DNA of 64,000 nucleotides, from NCBI RefSeq assembly GCF_000429065.1, contig NZ_AUBD01000005.1, forward strand, positions 186,001 through 250,000. The letters run 5' to 3'. The stretch's first letter is position 1. Each line of letters opens with the position of its first letter. Made by a program: the position numbers and the translations under genes. The stretch comes from Silanimonas lenta DSM 16282 (GTDB taxonomy: Bacteria; Pseudomonadota; Gammaproteobacteria; Xanthomonadales; Xanthomonadaceae). This document shows, one piece after another, positions 38,612 through 52,239 of this stretch. The notes below the pieces were generated by a model. The model saw only the letters and a list, made by a program, of their open reading frames with translations. It did no database searches and had not been told where the DNA came from.

Positions 38612-39951
38612 GAAAGTCCTTCGAGAAAACGACAGCGCGACTGGCGCAGTGGCGCGAGCTACCTTTCAGTCAAGCCGTGACAGTGAACCCGCGGGTCCAG
38701 CTTACCCGTGGCGCGGCTTACCCGTTTGTCGACATGGGAGCGGTTAGCTCAGGCTCGCGTTCAGCATACGCAAGCGAGCATCGGCAGTTCGACGGTGGCG
38801 GTTCTCGCTTTGCGGTCGGCGACACGCTAATGGCGCGGATTACGCCATGTCTCGAGAACGGGAAGATCGCCCGTTTCGCTGGACGTTCGGGCGAGATCGG
38901 CCACGGGTCGACCGAGTTCATCGTAATTCGTGGCCGAGAGGGTGTTAGTGATACGGACTACGCCTACTACCTGACGAAGTGGGAAGGCGTCAGCGGGTAT
39001 GCGATCAGCCAGATGACGGGTACGTCCGGCCGCCAGCGCGTGCCGTCTGAAGCGTTCGACCATCTGAAAGTGTCGCTTCCACCCTTGCCCGAACAACGAG
39101 CCATCGCCCACATCCTCGGCACGCTGGACGACAAGATCGAACTCAACCGCCGCCAGAACGAAACGCTGGAGGCGATGGCCCGCGCGCTGTTCCGCGCGTG
39201 GTTCGTAGACTTCGAGCCGGTGCGAGCCAAGAAGGAGGGCCGCTGGCGGCGCGGCGAATCCCTGCCGGGCCTGCCCGCCGACCTCTACGACCTCTTCCCC
39301 GAGCGCCTCGTTGAATCGGAATGGGGGGAGATTCCGGAGGGGTGGCGTGCGTTCTCTTTGGACGATGTGGCACAACAAGAAAAGGGGTGCATAACCCCAG
39401 GAAACTCACCCGAGGAAACGTTTACACATTACAGTCTGCCCGCTTTCGATTCTTCGAAAATTCCGGTCATCGAGCCAGGAGCAGAAATAAAGAGCAACAA
39501 AACACCCGTGCCTGATGGCTCAGTGCTGGTTTCGAAGCTCAATCCTCACATTCCACGCATATGGCACGTCGGCAAGGCCGGTTCAAATGCCGTATGCTCA
39601 ACCGAATTCATCGTATTCACGCCCAAAGCACCAGCAAACGGCGCTTTTCTTTATTGCTTAACATCTTCAACAGAATTCAATGGCGCGATGCGTCAACTCG
39701 TGACAGGCACTTCGAATAGTCATCAACGTGTCAAGCCGGATCAACTACGTGGCATTCGTGTATTTTGCGCCAGCGAGGTAGCAATCGGAGAATCTTCAAA
39801 GCAGCTCGAGGAATTGATTGAGCAGGTTCTGCAAAACGCGCAGCAATCCCGCACCCTCGCCCAACTGCGCGACACCCTGCTGCCCAGGCTGATCTCCGGC
39901 GAACTGCGCATACCGGATGTCGAAGCGTTTTTCAGGGAGAGAAAACCATGA
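38608..39951 (+). CDS. hsdS: Type I restriction-modification specificity subunit HsdS
   Basis: A 447-residue subunit that recognises a bipartite DNA target. The first target-recognition domain covers about 1-155. A central conserved helix follows (LPPLPEQRAIAHILGTLDDK, then IELNRRQNETLEAMARALF, about 154-200). The second target-recognition domain covers about 240-400, and a repeat conserved helix with LRDTLLPRLISGELRI ends the protein. The second domain is notably AT-rich (about 47-50% GC by hand count at 39481-39540 and 39661-39720), unlike its neighbours, which suggests it was acquired by recombination. Both ends overlap adjoining genes by 4 bases. Confidence 0.95.
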   Translation: MRKSFEKTTARLAQWRELPFSQAVTVNPRVQLTRGAAYPFVDMGAVSSGSRSAYASEHRQFDGGGSRFAVGDTLMARITPCLENGKIARFAGRSGEIGHGSTEFIVIRGREGVSDTDYAYYLTKWEGVSGYAISQMTGTSGRQRVPSEAFDHLKVSLPPLPEQRAIAHILGTLDDKIELNRRQNETLEAMARALFRAWFVDFEPVRAKKEGRWRRGESLPGLPADLYDLFPERLVESEWGEIPEGWRAFSLDDVAQQEKGCITPGNSPEETFTHYSLPAFDSSKIPVIEPGAEIKSNKTPVPDGSVLVSKLNPHIPRIWHVGKAGSNAVCSTEFIVFTPKAPANGAFLYCLTSSTEFNGAMRQLVTGTSNSHQRVKPDQLRGIRVFCASEVAIGESSKQLEELIEQVLQNAQQSRTLAQLRDTLLPRLISGELRIPDVEAFFRERKP

Positions 39952-40949
39952 CCACGCCAACCTCGCTCGTCATCTTCGAGTCGAGCGGACAGCCGGTGCA
40001 GGTGCGATTGGCGGGCGAATCCGTCTGGATGACGCAACGCCAGATGGCCGAAGTGTTTGCCACCACAACCGAAAACGTGCTCATGCACCTGAAGAACATC
40101 TTCCGCGATGGCGAGCTGGAGGAGACGGCAACCACTAAGGATTTCTTAGCAGTTCAAACCGAAGGCCGGCGGCAGGTTCAGCGACGGCTCAAGCACTACA
40201 ACCTCGATGCCATCATCTCCGTCGGCTACCGGGTGAACTCCGCCCGCGCCACGCGCTTTCGCCAGTGGGCCACGCGGGTGCTGCGCGAGCACCTGACGCG
40301 GGGGTTCACGCTGGACCGCCAGCGCTTCGAGCAGAACGCCGCCGAGCTGGAGGCGGCGCTCTCCCTGGTGAGAAAGGCCGCCGCGGGCGAGGCGCTCACC
40401 GCCGAGGTGGGCCGCGGGCTGGTAGACGTGATCGCCCGTTACACCCAGACCTTCCTCTGGCTGCAACGCTACGACGAGGGGCGGCTCGCCGCCCCGGTGG
40501 GCAGCCCGGGCGGGGTGCTGCCCACGCTCACCGAGGCACGCGCGGCCATCGCGCGCCTGAAGGCCGATCTGATGGCGCGCGGCGAGGCGTCCGACCTCTT
40601 CGGCCGCGAGCGCGGCGAGGCCTTCGCGGCGATTCTGGGCAACCTGGAGCAAACCGTCTTCGGCGAGCCGGCCTACCCGACGGTGGAGACCAGGGCCGCG
40701 CACCTGTTGTACTTCGTCATCAAGAACCATCCCTTCGCCGACGGCAACAAGCGCAGCGGGGCGTTCCTGTTCGTGGACTTCCTCGCCCGCAACGGCCGCC
40801 TGCTACGCGATGGTGAGCCGGTCATCAACGACGTGGGGCTCGCGGCACTCGCCCTGCTCGTGGCCGAGTCGGATGCCAAGAACAAGGACGTGATGATCCG
40901 CTTGATCGAGAACATGCTGGCCCTTCCGGGGGCGAACAGGGAGGGATGA
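39948..40949 (+). CDS. RhuM-like / Fic-DOC fusion protein
   Basis: A 333-residue two-part protein. Residues 1-125 match the RhuM virulence-protein family (WMTQRQMAEVFATTTENVLMHLKN, split here across 27-50, and YNLDAIISVGYRVNSARATRFRQWAT near 84-109). Residues 190-325 form a Fic/DOC domain with active-site loop HPFADGNKR at 261-269. The Lys in place of Gly-Arg is characteristic of DOC-type toxins, which phosphorylate elongation factor Tu. No Phd-like antitoxin is encoded beside it. It lies between hsdS (4-base overlap) and hsdR (3-base gap), so it is co-expressed with the RM genes. Confidence 0.88.
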   Translation: MTTPTSLVIFESSGQPVQVRLAGESVWMTQRQMAEVFATTTENVLMHLKNIFRDGELEETATTKDFLAVQTEGRRQVQRRLKHYNLDAIISVGYRVNSARATRFRQWATRVLREHLTRGFTLDRQRFEQNAAELEAALSLVRKAAAGEALTAEVGRGLVDVIARYTQTFLWLQRYDEGRLAAPVGSPGGVLPTLTEARAAIARLKADLMARGEASDLFGRERGEAFAAILGNLEQTVFGEPAYPTVETRAAHLLYFVIKNHPFADGNKRSGAFLFVDFLARNGRLLRDGEPVINDVGLAALALLVAESDAKNKDVMIRLIENMLALPGANREG

Positions 40950-40952
40950 GGC

Positions 40953-44150
<3,198 letters not shown>

Positions 44151-44165
<15 letters not shown>

Positions 44166-46067
44166 CGCCGCGAGCACTGCGGCCACCGAGGCCTCGACAC
44201 TGGTGGCATCGGTGCTGACATGCACCTCGGGCGCCAGCGGCGGCTCGTAGCCGGTGCCGATGCCGATGGCATGCCCGAGCTCTCCGGCGCGGGCGCGGGC
44301 GTAGAGGCCCTTGGGGTCGCGGGCGGCGCAGGTCTCGGGCGAGGCATCGACGAAGACCTCGATGAACTCGCCGGGGGCGAAGCGGGCGCGCACGGCCTCG
44401 CGGTCGGCGCGGTAGGGCGAGATGGCGCTGACGATCACGATGAGGCCGGCCTCCACCATCAGCCGCGCCACTTCGCCCAGCCGGCGCACGTGCTCGCGGC
44501 GATCCCCGGGCGCGAAGCCGAGGTCTTTCGACAGCCCGGTGCGGGTGTTGTCGCCATCGAGCAGCATGGTGTGGCGGCCGCGGGCGGCGAGGTGGCGTTC
44601 CAGCGCATCGGCGAGCGTGCTCTTGCCGGCCCCGGACAGGCCGGTGAGCCAGAGGCAGCGGGCCTGCTGGCCCTTGGCGGCGGCGCGTTCGGCAGGCCCC
44701 AGGCTGAAGGCCTGGGCATAGGCGCGCCCACTGCCCTCGGCGATCGCCTCCACCACGGTGCCGGCACCGGCCGTGGCATGGCTGGCGCGGTCGATGAGGA
44801 TGAAGGCGCCCAGCGCCCGCTCGTCCTCGAAGCGTGCCAGCGGCAGGCGCTCCTCCAGTTCGAGCTCGACGCGGCCGATGGCATTGAGCGGCAGCGCGCC
44901 GGCGGCATGCGTGGCGCCGGTATGGATGTCGCATTGATGCTCGATGGCCACCACCTGTGCCGGCACGGTCTTCGGCCCCACGCGCAGCAGGTAGCGTCGG
45001 CCCGGAACGAGGGGCGCCTCGTCGAGCCAGACGAGGTCGGCGCGCAGGCGGCGGGCCAGCACGGGCGCGCTGCCGGGGGCCACCACGAGATCGCCGCGCG
45101 AGACATCGAGATCCTCGTGGAAGACCAGGGTCACTGGCTGGCCGGCCTCGGCGGCGGCGAGCTCGCGCCCCGGGCCGATCACCCGGGCCACGGTGGCGCG
45201 GGTGCCGGCGGGCAGCACCTGCACGGTATCGCCCACCGCCACGCGGCCGGCGGCCACGGTGCCGGCCACGCCGCGGAAGTCCTGGTGCGGGCGGTTGATC
45301 CACTGCACCGGCAGGCGGAAGGCCGCCGCGGCCGGGGGCTCGAGCGCCGGCAGCGCCTCCAGGGTGGGCAGCAGGGGCTGGCCTGTGAACCAGGGGCTGT
45401 GTTCCGAAGCCACGAGCAGGTTGTCGCCATGCAGGGCGGAGAGCGGGATGGCATGCACCTCCTCGATGCCGAGCGCCTGCGCCAGCGCGCGGTAATCGTC
45501 GTGGATGGCGCGGAAGCGGGCCTCGCTCCAGCCCACGAGGTCCATCTTGTTCACCGCCAGCACCACCCGCTTCAGGCCCAGCAGGCGCACGATGCGGCTG
45601 TGGCGGCGGGTCTGCGGCAGCACGCCCTTGCGGGCGTCCACCAGCACCACGGCGAGATCGGCGCCCGAGGCGCCGGTGGCCATGTTGCGGGTGTACTGCT
45701 CGTGGCCCGGGCAGTCGGCCACGATGAAGCGGCGGCGCGCGGTGCCGAAGTAGCGGTAGGCCACGTCGATGGTGATGCCCTGCTCGCGCTCGGCCTCGAG
45801 GCCGTCCACCAGCAGGGCGAAATCCAGCGCGCCGCCCTGGGTGCCGAGCCGGGCGCTGTCGCGGGCCAGGGCCTCGCGCTGATCCAGCGCGAGGCTGCCG
45901 CTGTCGTGCAGCAGGCGGCCGATCAGGGTGCTCTTGCCGTCGTCCACGCTGCCGCAGGTGATGAAGCGCAGCAGCGGCAGGGCCTCGTGGTGGCGCAGGG
46001 CACGGTGGGCGCCGTGGCGCGACGCGCCCTCGTCGTCGGGAAGGCGGTAGGCGGGGGTGCCGTCCAT
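44151..46067 (-). CDS. cysNC: Sulfate adenylyltransferase large subunit / APS kinase fusion
   Basis: A 638-residue fusion. The CysN part (1-465) is an EF-Tu-like GTPase with GSVDDGKS at 39-46, DCPGH at 118-122 and NKMD at 173-176; it drives ATP sulfurylase together with CysD. The CysC part (from about 471) is APS kinase with P-loop GLSGAGKS at 476-483, [16 protein letters not shown], and the ISPYRADR serine loop. The fusion makes PAPS from sulfate, consistent with the PAPS-type CysH in this window. Its ATG shares one base with the cysD stop, and its 3' end overlaps hsdR. Confidence 0.96.
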
Positions 46068-46966
46068 CAGAAATAGCCCTCGAGTTTCTTCAGTTCCATC
46101 GAGCTTGCGGGGTCGTGGTCGATCACCCGGCCCTGGCGCTCGGAGACGGTGGCCACCAGCAGTTCCTCGACGATGGCCTCCACCGTATCGGCGGTGGATT
46201 CGATACCGCCGGTGAGCGGGTAGCAGCCCAGGGTGCGGAAGCGCACCGGGCGCCATGCGGGCTGCTCGCCAGGCTTCAACGGCAGGCGCTCGTCGTCGAC
46301 CATGATCAGGGTGCCCTCGCGCTCCACCACCGGACGGGGGGCGGCGAAATAGAGCGCCGGCAGTTCGATGCCCTCGCGCAGGATGTACAGCCACACGTCC
46401 AGCTCGGTCCAGTTCGAGAGCGGGAACACGCGCACGCTCTCGCCGCGGTGGATGCGGCCGTTGTAGAGGTTCCAGAACTCCGGGCGCTGGCGCTTGGGGT
46501 CCCAGCGCTGGTGGGCGTCGCGGAAGGAGAACAGGCGCTCCTTGGCCCGCGATTTCTCCTCGTCGCGGCGCGCCCCGCCGATGGCGCAGTCGTAGCCGCC
46601 GCGGGCCAGGGCCTGCTTGAGGCCCTGGGTGCGCATCACGTCGGTATGCACCGCCGCCCCATGCACGAAAGGATCGATGCCGGCTGCCAGCCCCTCCTCG
46701 TTCACATGCACCCGCAGTTCCACGCCATGCTTCGCCGGCACGGCATCGCGGAAGGCATAGGCCTCGCGGAACTCGAAGGTGCTGTCGATGTGCAGCAGCG
46801 GGATCGGCGGCGGCGCCGGGTAGAAGGCCTTCTTCATCAGGTGCAGCAGCACCGTGCTGTCCTTGCCGATGGAATAAAGCAGCACCGGGTTGCGGAACTG
46901 CGCGGCGACCTCGCGCAGCAGGTACAGGCTCTCGGCTTCGAGGCGGTCGAGGTGGGACAGGGCCAT
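46067..46966 (-). CDS. cysD: Sulfate adenylyltransferase subunit 2
   Basis: A 299-residue ATP-pyrophosphatase-fold subunit that forms APS from sulfate and ATP. The PP-loop is [15 protein letters not shown] near 29-43. [33 protein letters not shown] and the C-terminal KKLEGYF are family hallmarks. It works as a complex with CysN, encoded immediately downstream with a one-base overlap. The TauE-like permease gene ends only 5 bases upstream, so the three genes form one operon. Confidence 0.97.
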   Translation of the reverse strand: MALSHLDRLEAESLYLLREVAAQFRNPVLLYSIGKDSTVLLHLMKKAFYPAPPPIPLLHIDSTFEFREAYAFRDAVPAKHGVELRVHVNEEGLAAGIDPFVHGAAVHTDVMRTQGLKQALARGGYDCAIGGARRDEEKSRAKERLFSFRDAHQRWDPKRQRPEFWNLYNGRIHRGESVRVFPLSNWTELDVWLYILREGIELPALYFAAPRPVVEREGTLIMVDDERLPLKPGEQPAWRPVRFRTLGCYPLTGGIESTADTVEAIVEELLVATVSERQGRVIDHDPASSMELKKLEGYF

Positions 46967-46971
46967 GGCGG

Positions 46972-47709
46972 TCAACGGGAGAGGTTGTAGAGGCTGAGCA
47001 GCACCACCAGCACGCCGACCGCGGCCATCAGCGGGCGGGCCGGCAGGCGGCGGGTGAGCCAGGCGGCGAAGGGCGCGGCCACCACGCCGCCCACCAGCAG
47101 GCCGGCCACCACGTGCACATGGCTGATGCCCAAGGTGGCGACGAAGACCGCCGAGATGGCGGCGCTGACGAAGAACTCGGCGGCATTGGCGGTGCCGATG
47201 GCGAAGCGCGGCTCGATGTGCCGGGCCATCAGGTGCGGGGTGATCATCGAGCCCCAGCCGCCGCCGCCCACGGCATCGAGGAAGCCGGCGCCGAAGCCCA
47301 GCGGCAGGGCCGTGCCGCGCCGCGCCTCGGCGCGCCGGCCGCGGAAGGCGCGCAGCACCAGCAGCAGGCCCAGCAGCAGCAGGTAGGCCGCCACCAACGG
47401 CCGCAGCCAGGCGAGGTCCACACTGCCGAGGAACCAGGCGCCCAGTGCCCCGCCCGCCACGCCCGGCAGAGCCAGCTGCCAGAGCAGGCCGCGGTCGATG
47501 TTGCCGAACAGGCCATGGCTCAGACCGGAGACTCCGGTGGTGGCCACCTCGGCGGCATGCACGCTGGCGCTGGCAAGGGCGGGCGGCAGGCCGAAAGCCA
47601 GCAGCAGACTGGAGCTGGTGACGCCATAGGCCATGCCCAGCGCGCCATCCACGGTCTGGGCGGCAAGGCCGATGGCAACGAAGACGAAGAACTCGGGCGG
47701 GATGTCCAT
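46972..47709 (-). CDS. TauE/SafE family membrane protein, probable sulfur-compound transporter
   Basis: A 245-residue polytopic inner-membrane protein of the TauE/SafE (DUF81) family. Eight or so hydrophobic helices are arranged as two repeats, each with a conserved turn ([20 protein letters not shown] near 16-35 and [17 protein letters not shown] near 145-161). Family members move sulfite, sulfate or sulfoacetate. Its position as first gene of a cysD-cysNC operon suggests sulfate or sulfite transport for assimilation; direction is unknown. Translation is set from the ATG at 47709, because the upstream in-frame stretch runs into the palindromic regulatory region. Confidence 0.85.
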   Translation of the reverse strand: MDIPPEFFVFVAIGLAAQTVDGALGMAYGVTSSSLLLAFGLPPALASASVHAAEVATTGVSGLSHGLFGNIDRGLLWQLALPGVAGGALGAWFLGSVDLAWLRPLVAAYLLLLGLLLVLRAFRGRRAEARRGTALPLGFGAGFLDAVGGGGWGSMITPHLMARHIEPRFAIGTANAAEFFVSAAISAVFVATLGISHVHVVAGLLVGGVVAAPFAAWLTRRLPARPLMAAVGVLVVLLSLYNLSR

Positions 47710-47775
47710 GCGCGGCGGAAGCTCGGGGAGTGCGCATCCTCGGCAGCCGCCGCGCCAGCGGGAAATGCCGCCCCC

Positions 47776-47827
47776 GCATAGGCAGATAACCGCGGCCGGC
47801 ACATTCGCCGGGGTTATCTGCCTATGC
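47776..47827. promoter_or_regulatory. 16-bp perfect inverted repeat between the divergent cys operons
   Basis: The arm at 47776-47791 (GCATAGGCAGATAACC) is exactly complementary to the arm at 47812-47827. A smaller 5-bp helix (CCGGC with GCCGG) lies between them. The element is centred in the 185-base gap separating the TauE-cysD-cysNC and cysJ-cysI-cysH operons, and each arm carries a TTATCT -10-like hexamer pointing toward one operon. An operator or twin promoter for both directions is likely; the binding protein is unknown. Confidence 0.6.
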
Positions 47828-47894
47828 CGGCTGCTGCTTTCCGGCAGGGCCGCGGGCGGCGGGAGACTGCCCGCCTGCCCCGCCCCTGCCCGCC

Positions 47895-49748
47895 ATGACG
47901 CTTCCCCCGCCGCTGCCCTCCGCTCCGCCGCTGCCGCTCGATGCCGAGCGCCGCACCCTGCTCGAGCGCCTCACCCGCGACCTCGATGCCGCCACGCTGT
48001 GGTGGCTCTCCGGGTTCCTCGCCGGGCTTGCCTCCCCCGCTGCCGGCGCGGCCTCGACGCCGGCGAGCAGCGCCGAAACCCCGCCCGCCCCGGCAAGGCC
48101 CGAGGCCGCGGCCGAGACCCTGACCGTGGTCTATGGCAGCCAGACCGGCAATGCCCGCCGCGTGGCCGAGGCCCTGTTCGCCGCGGCCGGCGAGCGCGGA
48201 CTCAAGGCCCGCCTGCTGCGTGCCGATGCCTATCCGCTCGTGGAACTGAAACGCGAGACCCGGCTGCTCATCGTCATCAGCACCCAGGGCGATGGCGACC
48301 CGCCGGACGATGCCCGCGGCTTCGTGGAGCACCTCGGCGGCCGCCGCGCGCCGCGACTCGAGGGCCTGCACTACGCGGTGCTCGGCCTCGGCGACTCGAG
48401 CTATCCCAGGTTCTGCGAGGTCGGCCGCATGCTGGATGCGCGCCTGGCCGAGCTCGGCGGCACGCGCCTCGCGCCACTCGGCGAAGCCGATGTCGATATC
48501 GATACCGTGGCCCGGCCCTGGCAGGCCGGGGTGCTGCAGGCGCTGGAGGCGCTGCGGCCAGCACTCGCCGCGCAGGCCGGAGGCGCTGCACCGCAGGCGG
48601 GCCGGAACGCGGTGGCCGCGCCCTCCGGGACCGGCCTGGCGGCAAGCCGCGAGCACCCGGCCGGGGCCGAACTGCTCGCCAACCTGCGGCTCACCGGCCG
48701 TGGCAGCGACCGCGACATCCGCCACCTCGAGTTCGCCATCGACCCCGTCCGCCTCGACTACCTGCCGGGCGATGCCGCCGGCGTCTGGCCGCGGCAGGAC
48801 CCGGCCCTGGTAGCCGCGGTGCTCGAGGCCGCCGGCCTCGATGGCGATACCGAGCTCACGCTGGACGGCGAGACCCTGCCCCTGCACCGCTGGCTTGGCG
48901 AACGCCGCGAACTCACCCGCCTGCACCGCCCGCTGCTGAAGGCCCAGGCCGAGCGCAGCGGCAGCGCAGCGCTTGCCCGCCTGCTGGCCGATGCCGATGC
49001 CAGCGCCGCCCTGCTCAGGGGCAGCTCCCTGCTCGACCTGCTGCTCGACCATCCCGCTCCCTGGTCGGCCGAGGACTTCCTGCGCCAGCTGCGGCCGCTC
49101 GCCCCACGCCTCTACTCCATTGCCTCCAGCCGCGCCGCGGTGGGGGATGAGCTGCACCTCACCGTGCGGCATGAGGTCTTCGAGCATCCCCGAGGACTTC
49201 GCCATGGCGCCGCCTCGCACCATCTCGCCACCCTGGCCGAGGGCGACAGCGCCCGGCTCTTCATCGAACGCAACGAACGCTTCCGCCTGCCTGCCGACGG
49301 CTCGCGCGACCTGGTGATGATCGGCCCTGGCACCGGCATCGCTCCCTTCCGCGCCTTCGTGCAGCACCGCGTGGCCGCCGGAGCCCGGGGTCGGCACTGG
49401 CTGTTCTTCGGCAACCCGCGCTTCCGCACCGACTTCCTCTACCAGACCGAGTGGCAGAAGGCCCTGAAGGCAGGAGCGCTGCACCGCCTCGACCTCGCCT
49501 TCTCCCGCGATGGCGCGGAGAAGGTGTACATGCAGCACCGGCTGGCCGAACAGGGCGCCGGGCTCTGGCGCTGGCTGCAGGAGGGCGCGCACCTCTATGT
49601 CTGCGGCGATGCCTCGCGCATGGCGAAGGACGTGCACGCCGCCCTGCTCGCCATCGCCCAACAGCACGGCGGGCTCGAGCCCGATGCCGCCACCGATTAC
49701 CTCGCCGGCCTGGAACGCGCCGGCCGCTACGCCCGGGACGTCTACTGA
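47895..49748 (+). CDS. cysJ: Assimilatory sulfite reductase flavoprotein subunit
   Basis: A 617-residue diflavin reductase that passes electrons from NADPH to the CysI hemoprotein. The FMN-binding flavodoxin domain begins at [18 protein letters not shown] (about 77-94). A connecting domain and an FAD-binding module with RLYSIASS follow, then the NADPH-binding part ([16 protein letters not shown]) and the C-terminal YARDVY. The weak ribosome-binding region before the ATG may reflect regulation. It shares one base with cysI. Confidence 0.95.
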   Translation: MTLPPPLPSAPPLPLDAERRTLLERLTRDLDAATLWWLSGFLAGLASPAAGAASTPASSAETPPAPARPEAAAETLTVVYGSQTGNARRVAEALFAAAGERGLKARLLRADAYPLVELKRETRLLIVISTQGDGDPPDDARGFVEHLGGRRAPRLEGLHYAVLGLGDSSYPRFCEVGRMLDARLAELGGTRLAPLGEADVDIDTVARPWQAGVLQALEALRPALAAQAGGAAPQAGRNAVAAPSGTGLAASREHPAGAELLANLRLTGRGSDRDIRHLEFAIDPVRLDYLPGDAAGVWPRQDPALVAAVLEAAGLDGDTELTLDGETLPLHRWLGERRELTRLHRPLLKAQAERSGSAALARLLADADASAALLRGSSLLDLLLDHPAPWSAEDFLRQLRPLAPRLYSIASSRAAVGDELHLTVRHEVFEHPRGLRHGAASHHLATLAEGDSARLFIERNERFRLPADGSRDLVMIGPGTGIAPFRAFVQHRVAAGARGRHWLFFGNPRFRTDFLYQTEWQKALKAGALHRLDLAFSRDGAEKVYMQHRLAEQGAGLWRWLQEGAHLYVCGDASRMAKDVHAALLAIAQQHGGLEPDAATDYLAGLERAGRYARDVY

Positions 49749-51445
49749 TGAGCAGCCATTCCGTCGAAGACATCAAGCGCCGGAGCGCCGGCCTGCGCGG
49801 CACGCTCGCGGCCAGCCTCGCCGACCCCGTGACCGGGGCGCTGCGCGAGGAGGACCAGATCCTCATCAAGTACCACGGCAGCTACCAGCAGGACGACCGC
49901 GACCTGCGCGAGGAACGCCGCCTCTCGAAGCTGGAGCCGGCCTACGGCTTCATGATCCGCACCCGCACCCCGGGCGGCGTGCTCACGCCCACGCAGTGGC
50001 TCAGGCTCGATGCCATCGCGAGCACCTATGCCGAGCGCGGGCTGCGCCTCACCACCCGCCAGGCCGTGCAGTTCCATGGCGTGATCAAGCGCGAGCTGAA
50101 GGCCACGATGCAGGCCATCAATGCCGCCCTGATCGACACCCTCGCCGCCTGCGGCGACGTGAACCGCAATGTGGCGGTGGCAGCCAACCCGCTGGTCTCG
50201 CCGGTGCATGCCATGGTCCATGCCCAGGCGGCGGCGCTCTCCGAGCACCTGCTGCCCAATACCCGCGCCTACTACGAGCTGTGGCTGGACGAGGAGCGGG
50301 TGGCCGGCGGCGATCCGGCCGAGGAGCCGATCTATGGCCCCACCTACCTGCCGCGCAAGTTCAAGATCGGCTTCGCCATCCCGCCCATCAACGATGTCGA
50401 TGTCTTCTCGCAGGACCTCGGTTTCGTCGCCCAGCTCGAGGGAGGCGTGCTCACCGGCTACACCGTGCTGGTGGGCGGCGGCATGGGCAGCACCCATGGC
50501 GATGCCGAAACCTATCCGCGGCTCGCCGATCCCCTCGGCTTCATCCGACCAGAGCAGCTGATCCCGGTGGCCACCGCCGTCGTCACCGCGCAACGCGACC
50601 TCGGCAACCGCGAGGTGCGCAAGCATGCGCGGCTCAAGTACACCATCGACCGCATCGGCCTCGACGCCTTCCGCCGCGAAGTGGAAGCCCGCAGCGGCAT
50701 CTCCCTCGCGCCGCCAAAGCCGCTCGCCTTCGAGCACAACGGCGACCGCTTCGGCTGGGTGCAGGGCGAGGACGGCAAGCACCATCTCACCCTGCGCATC
50801 CCCGCCGGGCGCGTGCAGGATTCGGAGGACATTCCCTGGCAGCGCGGCCTGCGCGCCGTGGCCCGGGCGCTCGAGGCCGCGGGCGAGGGGCAGTTCCGTC
50901 TCACCCCGAACCAGAACCTCGTCATCGCCGGGCTCTCCGCCCCCCTGCGCGAGGCGGTGGATGCCCTGGTGGCCGGGCACCGCCTCGATCTCTTCCGCCG
51001 CGCCTCGCCGCTCGCCCTGAATGCCCTGGCCTGCGTGGCCCTGCCCACCTGCGGGCTCGCCATGGCCGAGGCCGAACGCTACCTGCCGGCCCTGCTCGCC
51101 ACGCTCGAAGCAAAGCTCGCGCAGCACGGCCTTTCGGAGGCAGACATCCACCTGCGCATCAGCGGCTGCCCGAACGGCTGCTCGCGGCCCTACCTCGGCG
51201 AGATCGCCCTCGTCGGCAAGGCCCCGGGGCGCTACAACCTGATGCTCGGCGCCGACCACCGCGGCGCGCGGCTCAATGCCCTGTACCGCGAGAACGTGGA
51301 CGAGGCCCAGCTGCTGGCCGCACTCGACCCGCTGCTCGCCGACTACGCTGCCCGGCGCGGCGTGGGCGAGCGCTTCGGCGATTTCCTCGTCCGCACCGGC
51401 GTGGTGCGACCGAAGCCCGGGCCGATCCCGCTGGTGCTGGCATGA
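49748..51445 (+). CDS. cysI: Assimilatory sulfite reductase hemoprotein subunit
   Basis: A 565-residue enzyme with siroheme and a 4Fe-4S cluster; reduces sulfite to sulfide. The cluster/siroheme ligands are seen as C-x5-C (CVALPTC) and C-x3-C (CPNGC) in the last third. Two repeated sulfite/nitrite reductase half-domains (for example [16 protein letters not shown] and [13 protein letters not shown]) are present. Its ATG shares one base with the cysJ stop, and its stop overlaps cysH by 4 bases, so the three genes are one translationally coupled unit. Confidence 0.96.
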   Translation: MSSHSVEDIKRRSAGLRGTLAASLADPVTGALREEDQILIKYHGSYQQDDRDLREERRLSKLEPAYGFMIRTRTPGGVLTPTQWLRLDAIASTYAERGLRLTTRQAVQFHGVIKRELKATMQAINAALIDTLAACGDVNRNVAVAANPLVSPVHAMVHAQAAALSEHLLPNTRAYYELWLDEERVAGGDPAEEPIYGPTYLPRKFKIGFAIPPINDVDVFSQDLGFVAQLEGGVLTGYTVLVGGGMGSTHGDAETYPRLADPLGFIRPEQLIPVATAVVTAQRDLGNREVRKHARLKYTIDRIGLDAFRREVEARSGISLAPPKPLAFEHNGDRFGWVQGEDGKHHLTLRIPAGRVQDSEDIPWQRGLRAVARALEAAGEGQFRLTPNQNLVIAGLSAPLREAVDALVAGHRLDLFRRASPLALNALACVALPTCGLAMAEAERYLPALLATLEAKLAQHGLSEADIHLRISGCPNGCSRPYLGEIALVGKAPGRYNLMLGADHRGARLNALYRENVDEAQLLAALDPLLADYAARRGVGERFGDFLVRTGVVRPKPGPIPLVLA

Positions 51446-52206
51446 GCGCCGGCCACGCCCCCGAACGCCCCGGCGACGGCGAAGCGCCCGCCACGCTGGC
51501 CGAGGCCTGGGACGATGACGCCGCCCTCGCGGCGCTCAATGCCTGGCTCGAAGCGCAGGAGGCCGAGACCCGCCTCGACTGGGCCCTCGCCCACTGCCAG
51601 GGTCCTGCCGTGCTCTCCACCAGTTTCGGCGCCCAGTCGGCCGCCCTGCTGCACCTCGCCACCCGGCGGGCTCCGGAACTGCCGGTGGTGCTGGTGGACA
51701 CCGGCTACCTCTTCCCCGAGACCTACCGCTTCGCCGACGGCCTCACGGCCCGCCTCGGCCTCAGGCTGCACGTGGCCCAGGCCGAGGAATCGGCGGCCTG
51801 GTTCGAAGCCCGGCATGGCCGGCTCTGGGAACAGGGCCTCGCAGGCATCGAGCGTTACAACCGCCTGCGCAAGATCGAGCCGATGCAGCGCGCCCTCGAC
51901 GGCCTCGGGGCCCGGCTGTGGATCGCCGGGCTGCGCCGCAGCCAGTCGCCGGAGCGCGCCCGCCGCCAGGTGCTGGAGCGCGCCGGCCCACGCTGGAAGC
52001 TGCACCCTCTGCTGGACTGGAGCGACCGCCGGATCGGCGCCTACCTCGCCCGCCACGGCCTGCCCTACCACCCGCTCTGGGAGCGCGGCTATGTCTCGAT
52101 CGGCGACTGGCACACCACCCGCCCGCTCGCCGAGGCCGGAGATCTTGCCGGCACCCGCTTCTTCGGCCTGAAACGCGAATGCGGCCTGCACGAGCCGGCG
52201 AGCTGA
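51442..52206 (+). CDS. cysH: PAPS reductase
   Basis: A 254-residue thioredoxin-dependent reductase that converts PAPS to sulfite. The PP-loop-like [14 protein letters not shown] is near 56-69 and [13 protein letters not shown] follows. The C-terminal catalytic motif ECGLH is intact. It lacks the CC...CxxC cysteines that bind 4Fe-4S in APS reductases, so PAPS rather than APS is the expected substrate, matching the APS kinase domain of CysNC. Confidence 0.95.
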   Translation: MSAGHAPERPGDGEAPATLAEAWDDDAALAALNAWLEAQEAETRLDWALAHCQGPAVLSTSFGAQSAALLHLATRRAPELPVVLVDTGYLFPETYRFADGLTARLGLRLHVAQAEESAAWFEARHGRLWEQGLAGIERYNRLRKIEPMQRALDGLGARLWIAGLRRSQSPERARRQVLERAGPRWKLHPLLDWSDRRIGAYLARHGLPYHPLWERGYVSIGDWHTTRPLAEAGDLAGTRFFGLKRECGLHEPAS

Positions 52207-52225
52207 GGCCCGCCACGCGCGGGCC
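52207..52225. terminator. Hairpin between convergent cysH and the CysB-like regulator gene
   Basis: A 7-bp stem (GGCCCGC with GCGGGCC) has a 5-base loop starting right after the cysH stop. There is no T run; it fills a 33-base convergent gap and may serve both sides. Confidence 0.4.
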
Positions 52226-52239
52226 GCATCACGCCGGGT

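Noticed and set aside
39948-40949. A complete Phd-Doc toxin-antitoxin pair in the island
   Set aside because: The DOC-type active site is present, but no small Phd-like antitoxin gene exists upstream or downstream; the fused N-terminus is RhuM-like.
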